The position numbers and the translations under genes are program-made. The notes under the pieces are model-generated. The model was given only the letters and a program-made list of their open reading frames with translations. It was not told the origin of the DNA and did no database searches. A stretch of DNA of 64,000 nt from Candidatus Kuenenia stuttgartensis (lineage in GTDB: Bacteria; Planctomycetota; UBA11346), in contig CAMCMZ010000002.1 of the NCBI GenBank assembly GCA_945876185.1, positions 88,073 to 152,072 of the forward strand, given 5' to 3'. Positions within the stretch are counted from its first letter, which is position 1, and each line of letters begins with the position of its first letter. Positions 52,493 to 60,299 of this stretch are shown piece after piece.

Positions 52493-54465
52493 CCGGCCGC
52501 TGATTCCGCCGCGACCGCCGGGAAATACTGGGTCTTTTCGCCGATGCGATGGCCGGGCGCGATGCCAGTGCCGAGTTCATCGACGCGGTAGACGTCGGCA
52601 GGCAGATTGAGCGACCCGCGCAGGCGCTCCATCGTCGTCGGCACGAACGGGTGCAGCATGATGAGCAGGTTCTTGAGCACCTGGAAGCAACCGACGAGAG
52701 CGTCGCGGCGCTGGGTCTCATCGTGGCGGTCGTCGTGCGGCTTGAAACGGGTGAAGAGCGAATTCACCAGCCGAGCGTAGTTTTCGAGCTCGAAGAGCAG
52801 ATTCGGATAATCCGCCTTGGCCATGCATTTGACATAGCGGGCGACGATCTTGGCGGTCGCGGCGGCCACTTCGTCGCTGACTTTCCCTTCCGGCACCACG
52901 CCACCAAACTTGGCGTGCACGGCCGAGATCGGTTTTTCGAATGCCGCGTTCATCGGCCCCGCCAGGAAGGCGTTGCGCTCGCCGAACTTGGCAAAGTCGA
53001 AATCCGCCGGCTTGTCGGCCAGACCCAGCAGCGCGAGGTAATACCGCACCTGATCCGCGTCGTACCCGCGTTCATCCAGCAGCTGGTCGCCGGTGAAATA
53101 GTTGCCGCGGCTCTTCGACATCTTTTCACCGCCGACCATGAGGTGGCAGTTGCCGACGATGTCGGTGAGCTGCAATTCACCCGCAATCGGCTGGCGATGC
53201 GGATCCGCCTGTGCGCCCAGCCACAGCGCACCCTGCATGAGGACGTAAAAGAAGACGTTGTCCTGGCCAAGAAATTGCACCACCTGGGATCTGGGATCGC
53301 ACCAGAATTCGCGCCACGCGGCCGGGTCGCGCCTGGCCCGGGTCAGGGCGACCTGGGTGAAGGCGATCGGCGCGATGAGCGAATCCGGCCAGACGTAGAG
53401 CGTCTTGCCCGCCAGTTCAGCGTCGCACGGCCCGACCGGGATGCCCCAGCCGATGTCGCGGGTGATCGAGCGGTGCGCCCATTCATCGGCCAGCGCGGCC
53501 GGGATGCCGGCGGCGGTCAACGCCGCGCGACCCGCTTCCAGGCCGACCTTGTCAGCGAATTGCAGCAGCACCTTCTTGCCCGGCGCGTATTTCGATTTGT
53601 GCGGCGGCAACGTGGTTTTCAACGCCTTGTAGGCATCTTCATGGCTGTTGGCGAAGTGCAGCGACGGCAGCACCTGCTCGCGCACCTGCGCCAGCACGTA
53701 GGGGCGCCAGGTCTTCTCCTTGCCCTGGATCCAGGTCTTCAAGGTTTCCGACACCGCCCACATGTCGAGCCACCAGTGGGTGGTCTCACGCATGACCGGC
53801 GTGGTATCGGACAACGAACTGCGCGGGTTGATGAGCGCACTGGGATCGTGCTGGTGCCCGCAGCGTTCGCATTCATCGCTATAGGCATCGTCCGCGCCGC
53901 ACTTCGGGTTCGGGCAGGTACCGCGCACCAGCCGGTCGGGCAGGAAGCGGCCAACCTGCGGGTCAAACCACTGCTGGCTGCTGCGCTTGCGCAGCAGGCC
54001 GTTTTTCGCCATCTGGGTCAGCATGTCCTGCGACTGCTTGGCATGGATCGGGAAGCATTCCGGGCGGGAGGTACCCGAATAGGTGTCGAGGCTGATGCCG
54101 TAGCGCGCCAGCGTCGTTTGCTGCGTCGCATGGATGCCGGCGAGGAACTCCGGCACCGGCACGCCGGCCTTGGCCGCTGCGAGTTCACTGGTGGAACCGT
54201 GATCGTCGGTGCCGCACACGAACAGCACGTTGCCCTTCCCGATCAGCATCCGGCACCAGCGGGCGAAGATGTCGGCCGGCAGGTGCGCCCCGGCCAGATG
54301 CCCGATGTGCAACGGCCCGTTGGCGTAGGGCATGCCCGCGGTCACCACCATCCGGCTCGGACGCGGCACCCGCGCCAGGATCGCGGCAAGGCTGGGCGGG
54401 CCGGATTGCGTCCCGGCACCGGGAAGCGCGGAACCAGCGGAATCAACAGGGGCCGGATTGGTCAT
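52489..54465 (-). CDS. metG: Methionine--tRNA ligase
   Basis: Class I aminoacyl-tRNA synthetase, 658 residues from ATG 54465. HIGH motif GPLHIGHLAGAH, KMSKS motif GGEKMSKSRGNY (about residue 447), WWLDMW and the zinc knuckles CPNPKCGADDAYSDECERCG are all present, so it is the long zinc-containing type. The C-terminal anticodon-binding helical domain ends the protein; the optional tRNA-binding EMAP domain is absent. The first 38 residues are a Pro/Ser/Gly-rich extension. Convergent with gcvT. Confidence 0.95.
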   Translation of the reverse strand: MTNPAPVDSAGSALPGAGTQSGPPSLAAILARVPRPSRMVVTAGMPYANGPLHIGHLAGAHLPADIFARWCRMLIGKGNVLFVCGTDDHGSTSELAAAKAGVPVPEFLAGIHATQQTTLARYGISLDTYSGTSRPECFPIHAKQSQDMLTQMAKNGLLRKRSSQQWFDPQVGRFLPDRLVRGTCPNPKCGADDAYSDECERCGHQHDPSALINPRSSLSDTTPVMRETTHWWLDMWAVSETLKTWIQGKEKTWRPYVLAQVREQVLPSLHFANSHEDAYKALKTTLPPHKSKYAPGKKVLLQFADKVGLEAGRAALTAAGIPAALADEWAHRSITRDIGWGIPVGPCDAELAGKTLYVWPDSLIAPIAFTQVALTRARRDPAAWREFWCDPRSQVVQFLGQDNVFFYVLMQGALWLGAQADPHRQPIAGELQLTDIVGNCHLMVGGEKMSKSRGNYFTGDQLLDERGYDADQVRYYLALLGLADKPADFDFAKFGERNAFLAGPMNAAFEKPISAVHAKFGGVVPEGKVSDEVAAATAKIVARYVKCMAKADYPNLLFELENYARLVNSLFTRFKPHDDRHDETQRRDALVGCFQVLKNLLIMLHPFVPTTMERLRGSLNLPADVYRVDELGTGIAPGHRIGEKTQYFPAVAAESAAG

Positions 54466-54602
54466 GCGCGAGGGCTTATCGCTCGGTTCCAGTCGGCGCA
54501 ATCGCCGGTGCCCAAGCCGCTTGCATCCTGATCGCACCGGCTGCCCAAGCCCAGGGTCTTCGTGGTATCCTCATCCGCTCACCCGACCTATCAGGATCGC
54601 CC

Positions 54603-55409
54603 ATGCGCTTCCGGACCCTGCCCCTCATCGGCGGCCTGCTCAGCGCCGCCGCCGTCGAAAACGAGGCGACCAAGCTCGCCGTGCCCAGCGGACTCCCGGT
54701 CGGAGCGGGTGGGGTCGAGGTCGGTCTCGTCTGCGAACTCAGCCGCGCGTCCCGGGCCTTCGATGCCGCCGGAACGGCCGGCGATCGCGGGGGTGCGGCC
54801 GTTTCGACGACCGTCACCGCCTCGGTGGTGGTCGGAGTGATCCCGCGCGCCGACCTCGGCCTGGCGGTGGGCTGGGCAACGGTGCGGGACGACGCTTCCT
54901 TTGCGGAAACCAGCAGCGGCCCGACCCAGGCGGTGCTCGCCTCCACCATCCTGCTGGTCGAGAAGAAAACCTGGGCCATCGCCGTCATCCCCCGTCTCGA
55001 CGTGCCAATCCGACGCACCGTGCCTGACGACCGCCCGACCACCGGCGCGACCGATGCCGCCTATGGTTTCACCGCTGCTGCGACCTGGGAACATGGCGAA
55101 TTCACCAGTAATGTCGCGGCCGGCTACACCCGCCACACCGGGGTCACGGCGCAAACCAGCCGGGGCAGCCTCGATGCCGGTCTGGCCGGCGGCTATGTGC
55201 TCACGCCGTGGCTCCAGATCGAGGCGGACGTGGTCTACGCGCGCGAGCTGCGAGTCGACCGCAGTCAGGCCTGGTCAGTGACTGGGTTCGCCGGTTTCCA
55301 GATCCCGACCCCGGCCTGGCGCGGCTCGCTCGGCCTCAGCTGGACGCTCCTGGGGCGTCAGGCCGATGTCGCCACCGCCGTGAGCGCTTCGATCACCCGG
55401 ATCTGGTAG
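54603..55409 (+). CDS. Probable outer-membrane beta-barrel protein
   Basis: 268 residues. A short signal-like start (MRFRTLPLIGGLLSAAAV) precedes many alternating beta-strands with small/aromatic patterns: VEVGLVCELSRA, ADLGLAVGWATV, AYGFTAAATWEH, EFTSNVAAGYTRHTG and GSLGLSWTLLG. It ends in ASITRIW, an aromatic C-terminal residue as recognised by the BAM complex. The pattern resembles transporter-like barrels of the phenol-degradation MetA type, but I claim only the barrel. Divergent from metG, and 59 bases upstream of rpe on the same strand. Confidence 0.6.
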   Translation: MRFRTLPLIGGLLSAAAVENEATKLAVPSGLPVGAGGVEVGLVCELSRASRAFDAAGTAGDRGGAAVSTTVTASVVVGVIPRADLGLAVGWATVRDDASFAETSSGPTQAVLASTILLVEKKTWAIAVIPRLDVPIRRTVPDDRPTTGATDAAYGFTAAATWEHGEFTSNVAAGYTRHTGVTAQTSRGSLDAGLAGGYVLTPWLQIEADVVYARELRVDRSQAWSVTGFAGFQIPTPAWRGSLGLSWTLLGRQADVATAVSASITRIW

Positions 55410-55468
55410 ATCGCAACCGATCACATCAGGCTGCTTCCGGCGCGCGGCCGAGGCCCTAGAAACCCGCC

Positions 55469-56122
55469 ATGCTGCCGATCCGCGTCCTGCCCAGTCTGTT
55501 GTCCGCCGACTTCACCCGCCTGGGCGAGGAGCTCCGCCGCTGCGAAGCCGCCAGCGCGCGCGTCCTGCACGTCGATGTGATGGACGCGCACTTCGTTCCC
55601 AACCTGACGCTCGGACCGTTCATCGTCGCGCACATGCGCAAGGCGACGCGGCTCGAACTCGATGTCCACCTGATGATGACGGATCCCCTGCGTTATGCTG
55701 AGGATTTCCGCAAGGCCGGCGCGGATGCGATCACCATCCACGTCGAGGCGGTGGGCCCGCGCACGATGGCCAAGGCCATCCAGCAGGTGCGCGCCACCGG
55801 GGCCAAGGTCGGGCTGGCGTTCAATCCCGACACTGATCCCCGGCTGTGGTTCCGCTTCATGGATCAGGTCGATCTGGTGATGTTCATGACCGTCTACCCC
55901 GGCTTCGGCGGCCAGGCTTTCATTCCCGAGGTGCGCGACTTCATCCGCGCCACCCGGGCGCGCTTCCCCGCGCTCGACATCCAGGTCGATGGTGGCATCG
56001 GCCGCGCCACCGCCGCCGACGTGGTCGCCGACGGGGCCAACCGCCTGGTGTGCGGCAACGCGTTCTTCAGCGATGCTGATCCGGCAGCATTCGTGCGCGA
56101 GCTTGAGGCGTTGAGGCCATGA
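55469..56122 (+). CDS. rpe: Ribulose-phosphate 3-epimerase
   Basis: TIM-barrel epimerase interconverting ribulose 5-phosphate and xylulose 5-phosphate. PIRVLPSLLSADFTRLGEEL is the canonical start, VLHVDVMDAHFVPNLTLGP carries metal-binding Asp and His, VHLMMTDPL the next ligand, VMTVYPGFGGQAFIPEV the loop (here VMFMTVYPGFGGQ), and IQVDGGIGRATAADVV the phosphate site. Length of 217 residues is typical. Complete, no oddities. Confidence 0.95.
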   Translation: MLPIRVLPSLLSADFTRLGEELRRCEAASARVLHVDVMDAHFVPNLTLGPFIVAHMRKATRLELDVHLMMTDPLRYAEDFRKAGADAITIHVEAVGPRTMAKAIQQVRATGAKVGLAFNPDTDPRLWFRFMDQVDLVMFMTVYPGFGGQAFIPEVRDFIRATRARFPALDIQVDGGIGRATAADVVADGANRLVCGNAFFSDADPAAFVRELEALRP

Positions 56123-56171
56123 GTGCTCTGATAACGGAGGGCTGGCCACCCAAAAGACGGACTACGAAGGG

Positions 56172-56355
56172 ATGGCCACAAAGAGCACAAAGGGCACAAA
56201 AGACATCCGGGGGAAGGCCGGGCTCGGCGTCGTTCCAGTTTGGCGATGATCGGTTTTCCCCCGGTCGTGTTGATGTCGCTGCCAGGATCCATCCGGGATC
56301 ACGGGCAATGTCCAGGCACAACATCCTTTGTGACCTTTTTGCTCTTTGTGGCCAT
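56172..56355. repeat. CACAAAG inverted-repeat element, copy C
   Basis: The left arm ATGGCCACAAAGAGCACAAA (from 56172) and the right arm ending TGCTCTTTGTGGCCAT (to 56355) are near-perfect reverse complements of about 30 bp, enclosing about 120 bp. Same arm as copies A and B. It fills most of the 262-base gap between rpe and the dGTPase-like gene; no gene is visible in it. The ORF-track start of the next gene (56346) falls inside the right arm. Confidence 0.85.
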
Positions 56356-56384
56356 TCCCCTGCTGTTTGCTTGGAAACGCAGCG

Positions 56385-57542
56385 ATGACCGCACCCAGCG
56401 ATGTCCGCCGCAGCGACCTGGAATCGGCGGAGGCTGCCAGTCTGGCGCCCTATGCGATGACCGCAGCGGCGAGCCGGGGCCGCGACCACGCGCACCAGGA
56501 AGATCCCTACCGCACCGCCTTTCAGCGCGACCACGATCGCATCATCCACAGCCGGGCGTTTCGCCGCTTGCAGTACAAGACCCAGGTCTTCCCCAACGAC
56601 GAAGGCGACCTCTTCCGCACCCGGCTGACCCACACGCTGGAGGTGGTGCAGTTGGCGCGCAGCGCCGGGCGGCGGCTGGGACTGAATCCGGATCTCATCG
56701 AATGCGTGGGCCTGGTGCATGACCTCGGCCATCCGCCTTTCGGTCATCGCGGCGAGGCGATGCTGGCGGAACTCATGGCCGACCACGGCGGCTTCGAACA
56801 CAACCGCCAGGCCCTGCGCACGGTCGAGGAACTGGAGGTCCGCTACCCCGACTTTGCGGGCCTGAACCTGACCTACGAGGTGCGCGAAAGCATCGTGAAG
56901 CACGGCAGCGATCGGGATCCCGCCCGCATTCCGCAGCGCTTTCATCCTAGTGACGCCGCACTGTTGGAAGCGCAACTGGTCGACGAGGTCGACTCGATCA
57001 CTTACGACTGCCACGACCTCGATGATGGTCTGCGCGCCGGCTACATCGATCCCGGTGCGGTGCAGGAAGTCCCGCTCTGGCAGGCCGCCTGGCGCGAGGC
57101 CGCCGAAGCCAGCCCGCGCGCCACCGCGCCGAAACTCATCAGCGACCGTGCGCTGCGCATCCTGCTTGACGCGATGCTGGGCGACCTGATCGACACCTCG
57201 CGCGGCCTGCTGGCGGCGAAAGACGTGACGACACTGGCCGACGTGCGCGCCGCGCGCGAACCGCTCATCCAGCCCAGCCCGAGCATGTATGAAGCGAAAA
57301 AAACGCTGGAACGCTGGCTGTTCGCCAACCTCTACCGCCACTGGCAGGTGAACCGCAAGTTTCACCTCGCCCAGCGCATCGTCGCCGACCTGTTCGCCTT
57401 CTTCACCGCCCACCCCGACAGCCTGCCGCCCGAGCACGCCCAGCGCGCCGCCGGCGCCGGCCTGCACCGCGCCGTCGCCGACTACATCGCCGGGATGACC
57501 GACCGGTTCGCCGGGGATGAGCACCGGCGGCTGTGTCGGTGA
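56385..57542 (+). CDS. dgt: dGTPase-like deoxynucleoside triphosphate triphosphohydrolase
   Basis: HD-domain hydrolase of dNTPs, 385 residues from ATG 56385. DPYRTAFQRDHDRIIHSRAF then RRLQYKTQVF is the hallmark start; RLTHTLEVVQLARS supplies the first His and VGLVHDLGHPPFGHRGEA (about residue 110) the HD pair and downstream His; VDEVDSITYDCHDLDDGL supplies the last Asp. It is the type 2 (deoxyguanosinetriphosphate triphosphohydrolase-like) subfamily. Substrate range among dNTPs is not predictable. Confidence 0.93.
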   Translation: MTAPSDVRRSDLESAEAASLAPYAMTAAASRGRDHAHQEDPYRTAFQRDHDRIIHSRAFRRLQYKTQVFPNDEGDLFRTRLTHTLEVVQLARSAGRRLGLNPDLIECVGLVHDLGHPPFGHRGEAMLAELMADHGGFEHNRQALRTVEELEVRYPDFAGLNLTYEVRESIVKHGSDRDPARIPQRFHPSDAALLEAQLVDEVDSITYDCHDLDDGLRAGYIDPGAVQEVPLWQAAWREAAEASPRATAPKLISDRALRILLDAMLGDLIDTSRGLLAAKDVTTLADVRAAREPLIQPSPSMYEAKKTLERWLFANLYRHWQVNRKFHLAQRIVADLFAFFTAHPDSLPPEHAQRAAGAGLHRAVADYIAGMTDRFAGDEHRRLCR

Positions 57543-57565
57543 CGTAAGAGCAGAAACCGAACGGC

Positions 57566-58012
57566 ATGCCTGACCTGAGCGATCAGCAATTCGACGCGGC
57601 CTATGACCTTTGGCTGCAAACGGGATGGAATCACAACTACCAGATTTCCGCCGCCGACTTTGCCAGGTCCTGGCGGGCGTCCCTGGTAAAGAAGTGCCTC
57701 GTCGTAAACGGTCAGATGGTCGCCATCGGTCGGGCGAATTCTGACGGAGTCCTCTATTCCATGATTCATGACATCGTCGTCCATGTGGACTGGCGTGGAC
57801 GTGGTCTGGGCCGAAGCATCGTTCTCGAAGTGGTCAATGAACTCCGGGCGATGAAGGTGAAGTCCATCCAATTGATGGCGGCAAAAGGTCAGGCAGGTTT
57901 CTACGAGAAACTTGGCTTCGAGTTTCGTCCAACCGATGGGCCTGGCATGCAATTGAAGAGGATAGCCCTACTGGATGAACCCCCAGCGCACGTCGCGTCT
58001 GGTGATCGATAA
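57566..58012 (+). CDS. GNAT-family N-acetyltransferase
   Basis: 148 residues. IHDIVVHVDWRGRGLGRSIV then LEVVNELRAM is the acetyl-CoA-binding motif A (R-G-x-G-x-G/A variant RGRGLGR), and GQAGFYEKLGFEFRPTDGPG is the end of the GNAT fold. Substrate unknown. It lies 23 bases after the dGTPase-like gene and 23 before the GH28 gene, all on the same strand. Base composition is slightly lower in GC than its neighbours. Confidence 0.9.
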   Translation: MPDLSDQQFDAAYDLWLQTGWNHNYQISAADFARSWRASLVKKCLVVNGQMVAIGRANSDGVLYSMIHDIVVHVDWRGRGLGRSIVLEVVNELRAMKVKSIQLMAAKGQAGFYEKLGFEFRPTDGPGMQLKRIALLDEPPAHVASGDR

Positions 58013-58035
58013 AAACTGAAACGACAAAAATCCCC

Positions 58036-59478
58036 ATGCACACCAGCATAACCGCCCATGGCGCCCAAACCGGCCGCCTGTCCACCACCTCCATCCAGGC
58101 CGCGATCGACGCGGTTGCCGCTGACGGCGGCGGTCAGGTGCTGGTGCCACCGGGTGAGTGGCTGACCGGGATGATCCGCTTGAAGGATCGCGTGCGGCTG
58201 CACCTGGATGCCGGTGCGGTGCTGCGCGCCTCGGGCCGGGTCGAGGACTACGCCCAACGCGAGGATCTTGCCCAGGCGCCGTACTGCGACGTCAGCGGGT
58301 CGGGGCACGGGAAGTTCCACCTCATCCTGGCTGATCATTGCCGCGACATCGCGATCACCGGGCTGGGCCGGATCGACGGCAACGGCACCGCCTTTTACAC
58401 CCCCGGCGCGGCGCTGAGCTGGCCGCTGGCGACCGACAATAAACGCCGGATGCGCTCGTGCGTCGAGATCAGCCATTGCACCAATGTCCTGATCGAGGAC
58501 GTGACCATCGGCAACACCTGCAACTGGACGCTGCATCTGCACGAATCCGACATCGTGCGCGTGCGCGGTGTGCGTATCGACAATCCGGGCAACGCGCCCA
58601 ACGCCGACGGCATCGACATTGGCGGCTGCCGCGGCGTCACCATCAGCGACTGCCACATCAACACCTGCGACGATGCGATCTGCCTGAAGACCTATCCGGG
58701 CGGCCGCAGTTGCGAGGATATCGCAGTGAGCAACTGCGTGATCCGCACCCACTGCGTCGCGCTCAAGCTCGGTTGCCTCGAATCCTTCGCCGACATGCGC
58801 AACGTGGTGTTCAGCAACTGCACCGTGCGCGGCAGCCACCGCGCGGTGGGCATCTATTCGCTCCATGGCGGCCACATCGAGAACATCCAGGTCGTGAACG
58901 TGGTCTGCGACACCTGCCTGCCGCTGATGTTCACCCGTCCGATCCATATCGACGTGCGCTGCAAGACTCCCGGCACCGGCCAGGGTTCGATTCGCAACGT
59001 GCTGATCGCCGGACTCACCGCGACCACCACCGGCCGCATCCTGCTGACCGCCGCGCCGGGCTTCACCGCATCCGACATCCGCCTGCGCGACATCACGCTG
59101 CGCTACGTCGCGGTCGATGATCCGGCGATCCGTGGCACGGTGGTCGGCGGCAGCCAGTTTTCCAACGCCAACCCCTGGGCGCGCAGCGAACGTGCTGCGC
59201 TGGTGGCCGAGAACATCCAGGATCTCGACATCCAGGGCTTGAACGTCCGTTGGCCCACGGGTCCGACCCCGAACGCGTGGCGCTTCCCGCAGAAAATGGC
59301 CAATGGCGCTCACGATCTTTATCACCCGTCCGACTGGGGCGAGGACACCGAATTTCCCTTCGCTGCCGTGAGCGCACGCGGCGTGACCGGTGGCCGTCTG
59401 GTCAGTGCCGGGTTGAGCGGGCGTGGTGGTGCCCAGGCGGTGCGCAGTGAACAGTGCCAAGGATTCAGCGTCGTCTGA
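58036..59478 (+). CDS. GH28 family glycoside hydrolase (polygalacturonase-like)
   Basis: 480-residue right-handed beta-helix. TTSIQAAIDAVAADGGGQVL then VPPGEWLTGMIRLKDRVRLH is the usual start. Catalytic region: NAPNADGIDIGGCRGV (NxD), HINTCDDAICLKTYPGG (DD pair) and ALKLGCLESFADMRNV; the last replaces the usual G-H-G-x-S block with a variant. No clear signal peptide, so it may act in the cytoplasm on imported oligosaccharides. With the sialate esterase and DUF5703 genes it shows a glycan-using lifestyle. Confidence 0.87.
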   Translation: MHTSITAHGAQTGRLSTTSIQAAIDAVAADGGGQVLVPPGEWLTGMIRLKDRVRLHLDAGAVLRASGRVEDYAQREDLAQAPYCDVSGSGHGKFHLILADHCRDIAITGLGRIDGNGTAFYTPGAALSWPLATDNKRRMRSCVEISHCTNVLIEDVTIGNTCNWTLHLHESDIVRVRGVRIDNPGNAPNADGIDIGGCRGVTISDCHINTCDDAICLKTYPGGRSCEDIAVSNCVIRTHCVALKLGCLESFADMRNVVFSNCTVRGSHRAVGIYSLHGGHIENIQVVNVVCDTCLPLMFTRPIHIDVRCKTPGTGQGSIRNVLIAGLTATTTGRILLTAAPGFTASDIRLRDITLRYVAVDDPAIRGTVVGGSQFSNANPWARSERAALVAENIQDLDIQGLNVRWPTGPTPNAWRFPQKMANGAHDLYHPSDWGEDTEFPFAAVSARGVTGGRLVSAGLSGRGGAQAVRSEQCQGFSVV

Positions 59479-59484
59479 AGCCGT

Positions 59485-60297
59485 TCAGGCGGTGGCGTCG
59501 AGGCCGCCGCCGATCGCCACCGCCGGCGCGTAGGCCCGGCGGGCCTGGTCCGGCTTTGCTGAAATCGGCATCGCTGAGTCCGGATTCGATGCACCGCCGG
59601 GACCACCGTCCTGCTTGCCGCCTTTCAGCTTCGCGGCGGTTTCCTCGCGCTGCTGCTGGCGCGCGGCGGCCTCAATCTGAGAAGCCTGGGACGCGACCGC
59701 CAGATCCTGGGCGGATGGATTGGCCGGAGCGAGCGCAGCCGCACGCACGCGCTGCATCTTGGCGATGGTCGCGGCGGGATCGCGTTCGCTGCCCATGTCG
59801 ATCGAGACCTCGCCGCCGACGGCGTAGCGCTTGCCGTCGGGGCCGGTCTCATAACTGAAACTCGCGGCTCCGGCGAGGCCACCGCCGGCGGCCTGGTGCG
59901 CCGCCTCGTGCGTGCGCACCTCGCGGTCGCGGGCCGCAAGTTCGGCACTTTCCTGCTGCTTGGCGGGTTCCTCGGCGTCGCTGCCGGCGGCTGCGTCGGT
60001 CTTTCCCGCTTTCGCCTGGGCACCCTGGGCCGGTTGGCCGGTTGCCGCGGACTGGCTGGGATCAACCGGCTGCCCGTCCTCACCGGATGGATCGGGAGCG
60101 CTCCGCACCGAGGTCGGTTCCCAGGAATCCGTCCGTCGCTGACCCAGGACGGACGCGTCAGCGGATCCGCTCGACGGTACCGCTGATGATCTGCTGCCCT
60201 GGCGCACCTGCCAAGGATCGCGTTGCACGCTGGTGAGACCCAAGTCCATGGCGGAGGATACCCCGGTATTGCCGCCGATGCCAATCGACATTTCCAT
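59485..60297 (-). CDS. SprA-related putative metalloprotease-like protein
   Basis: 270 residues from ATG 60297 (ORF-track start 60669 is inside the neighbour). The core, LAARDREVRTHEAAHQAAGG then GLAGAASFSYETGPDGKRYA and VGGEVSID, matches the SprA-related family (PF12118), with the HEAAH motif resembling a zinc site. N-terminal and C-terminal parts are Gln/Ala/Ser-rich and probably disordered. Function is not established for the family. It lies 2 bases after the ferredoxin-fusion gene and is probably cotranscribed with it. Confidence 0.8.
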   Translation of the reverse strand: MEMSIGIGGNTGVSSAMDLGLTSVQRDPWQVRQGSRSSAVPSSGSADASVLGQRRTDSWEPTSVRSAPDPSGEDGQPVDPSQSAATGQPAQGAQAKAGKTDAAAGSDAEEPAKQQESAELAARDREVRTHEAAHQAAGGGLAGAASFSYETGPDGKRYAVGGEVSIDMGSERDPAATIAKMQRVRAAALAPANPSAQDLAVASQASQIEAAARQQQREETAAKLKGGKQDGGPGGASNPDSAMPISAKPDQARRAYAPAVAIGGGLDATA

Positions 60298-60299
60298 CT

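Noticed and set aside
52549-54531. 660-residue plus-strand ORF
   Set aside because: Antisense to metG.
58981-59000. tRNA-like GGTTCGATTC box
   Set aside because: It lies inside the GH28 coding frame and no cloverleaf can be formed around it.
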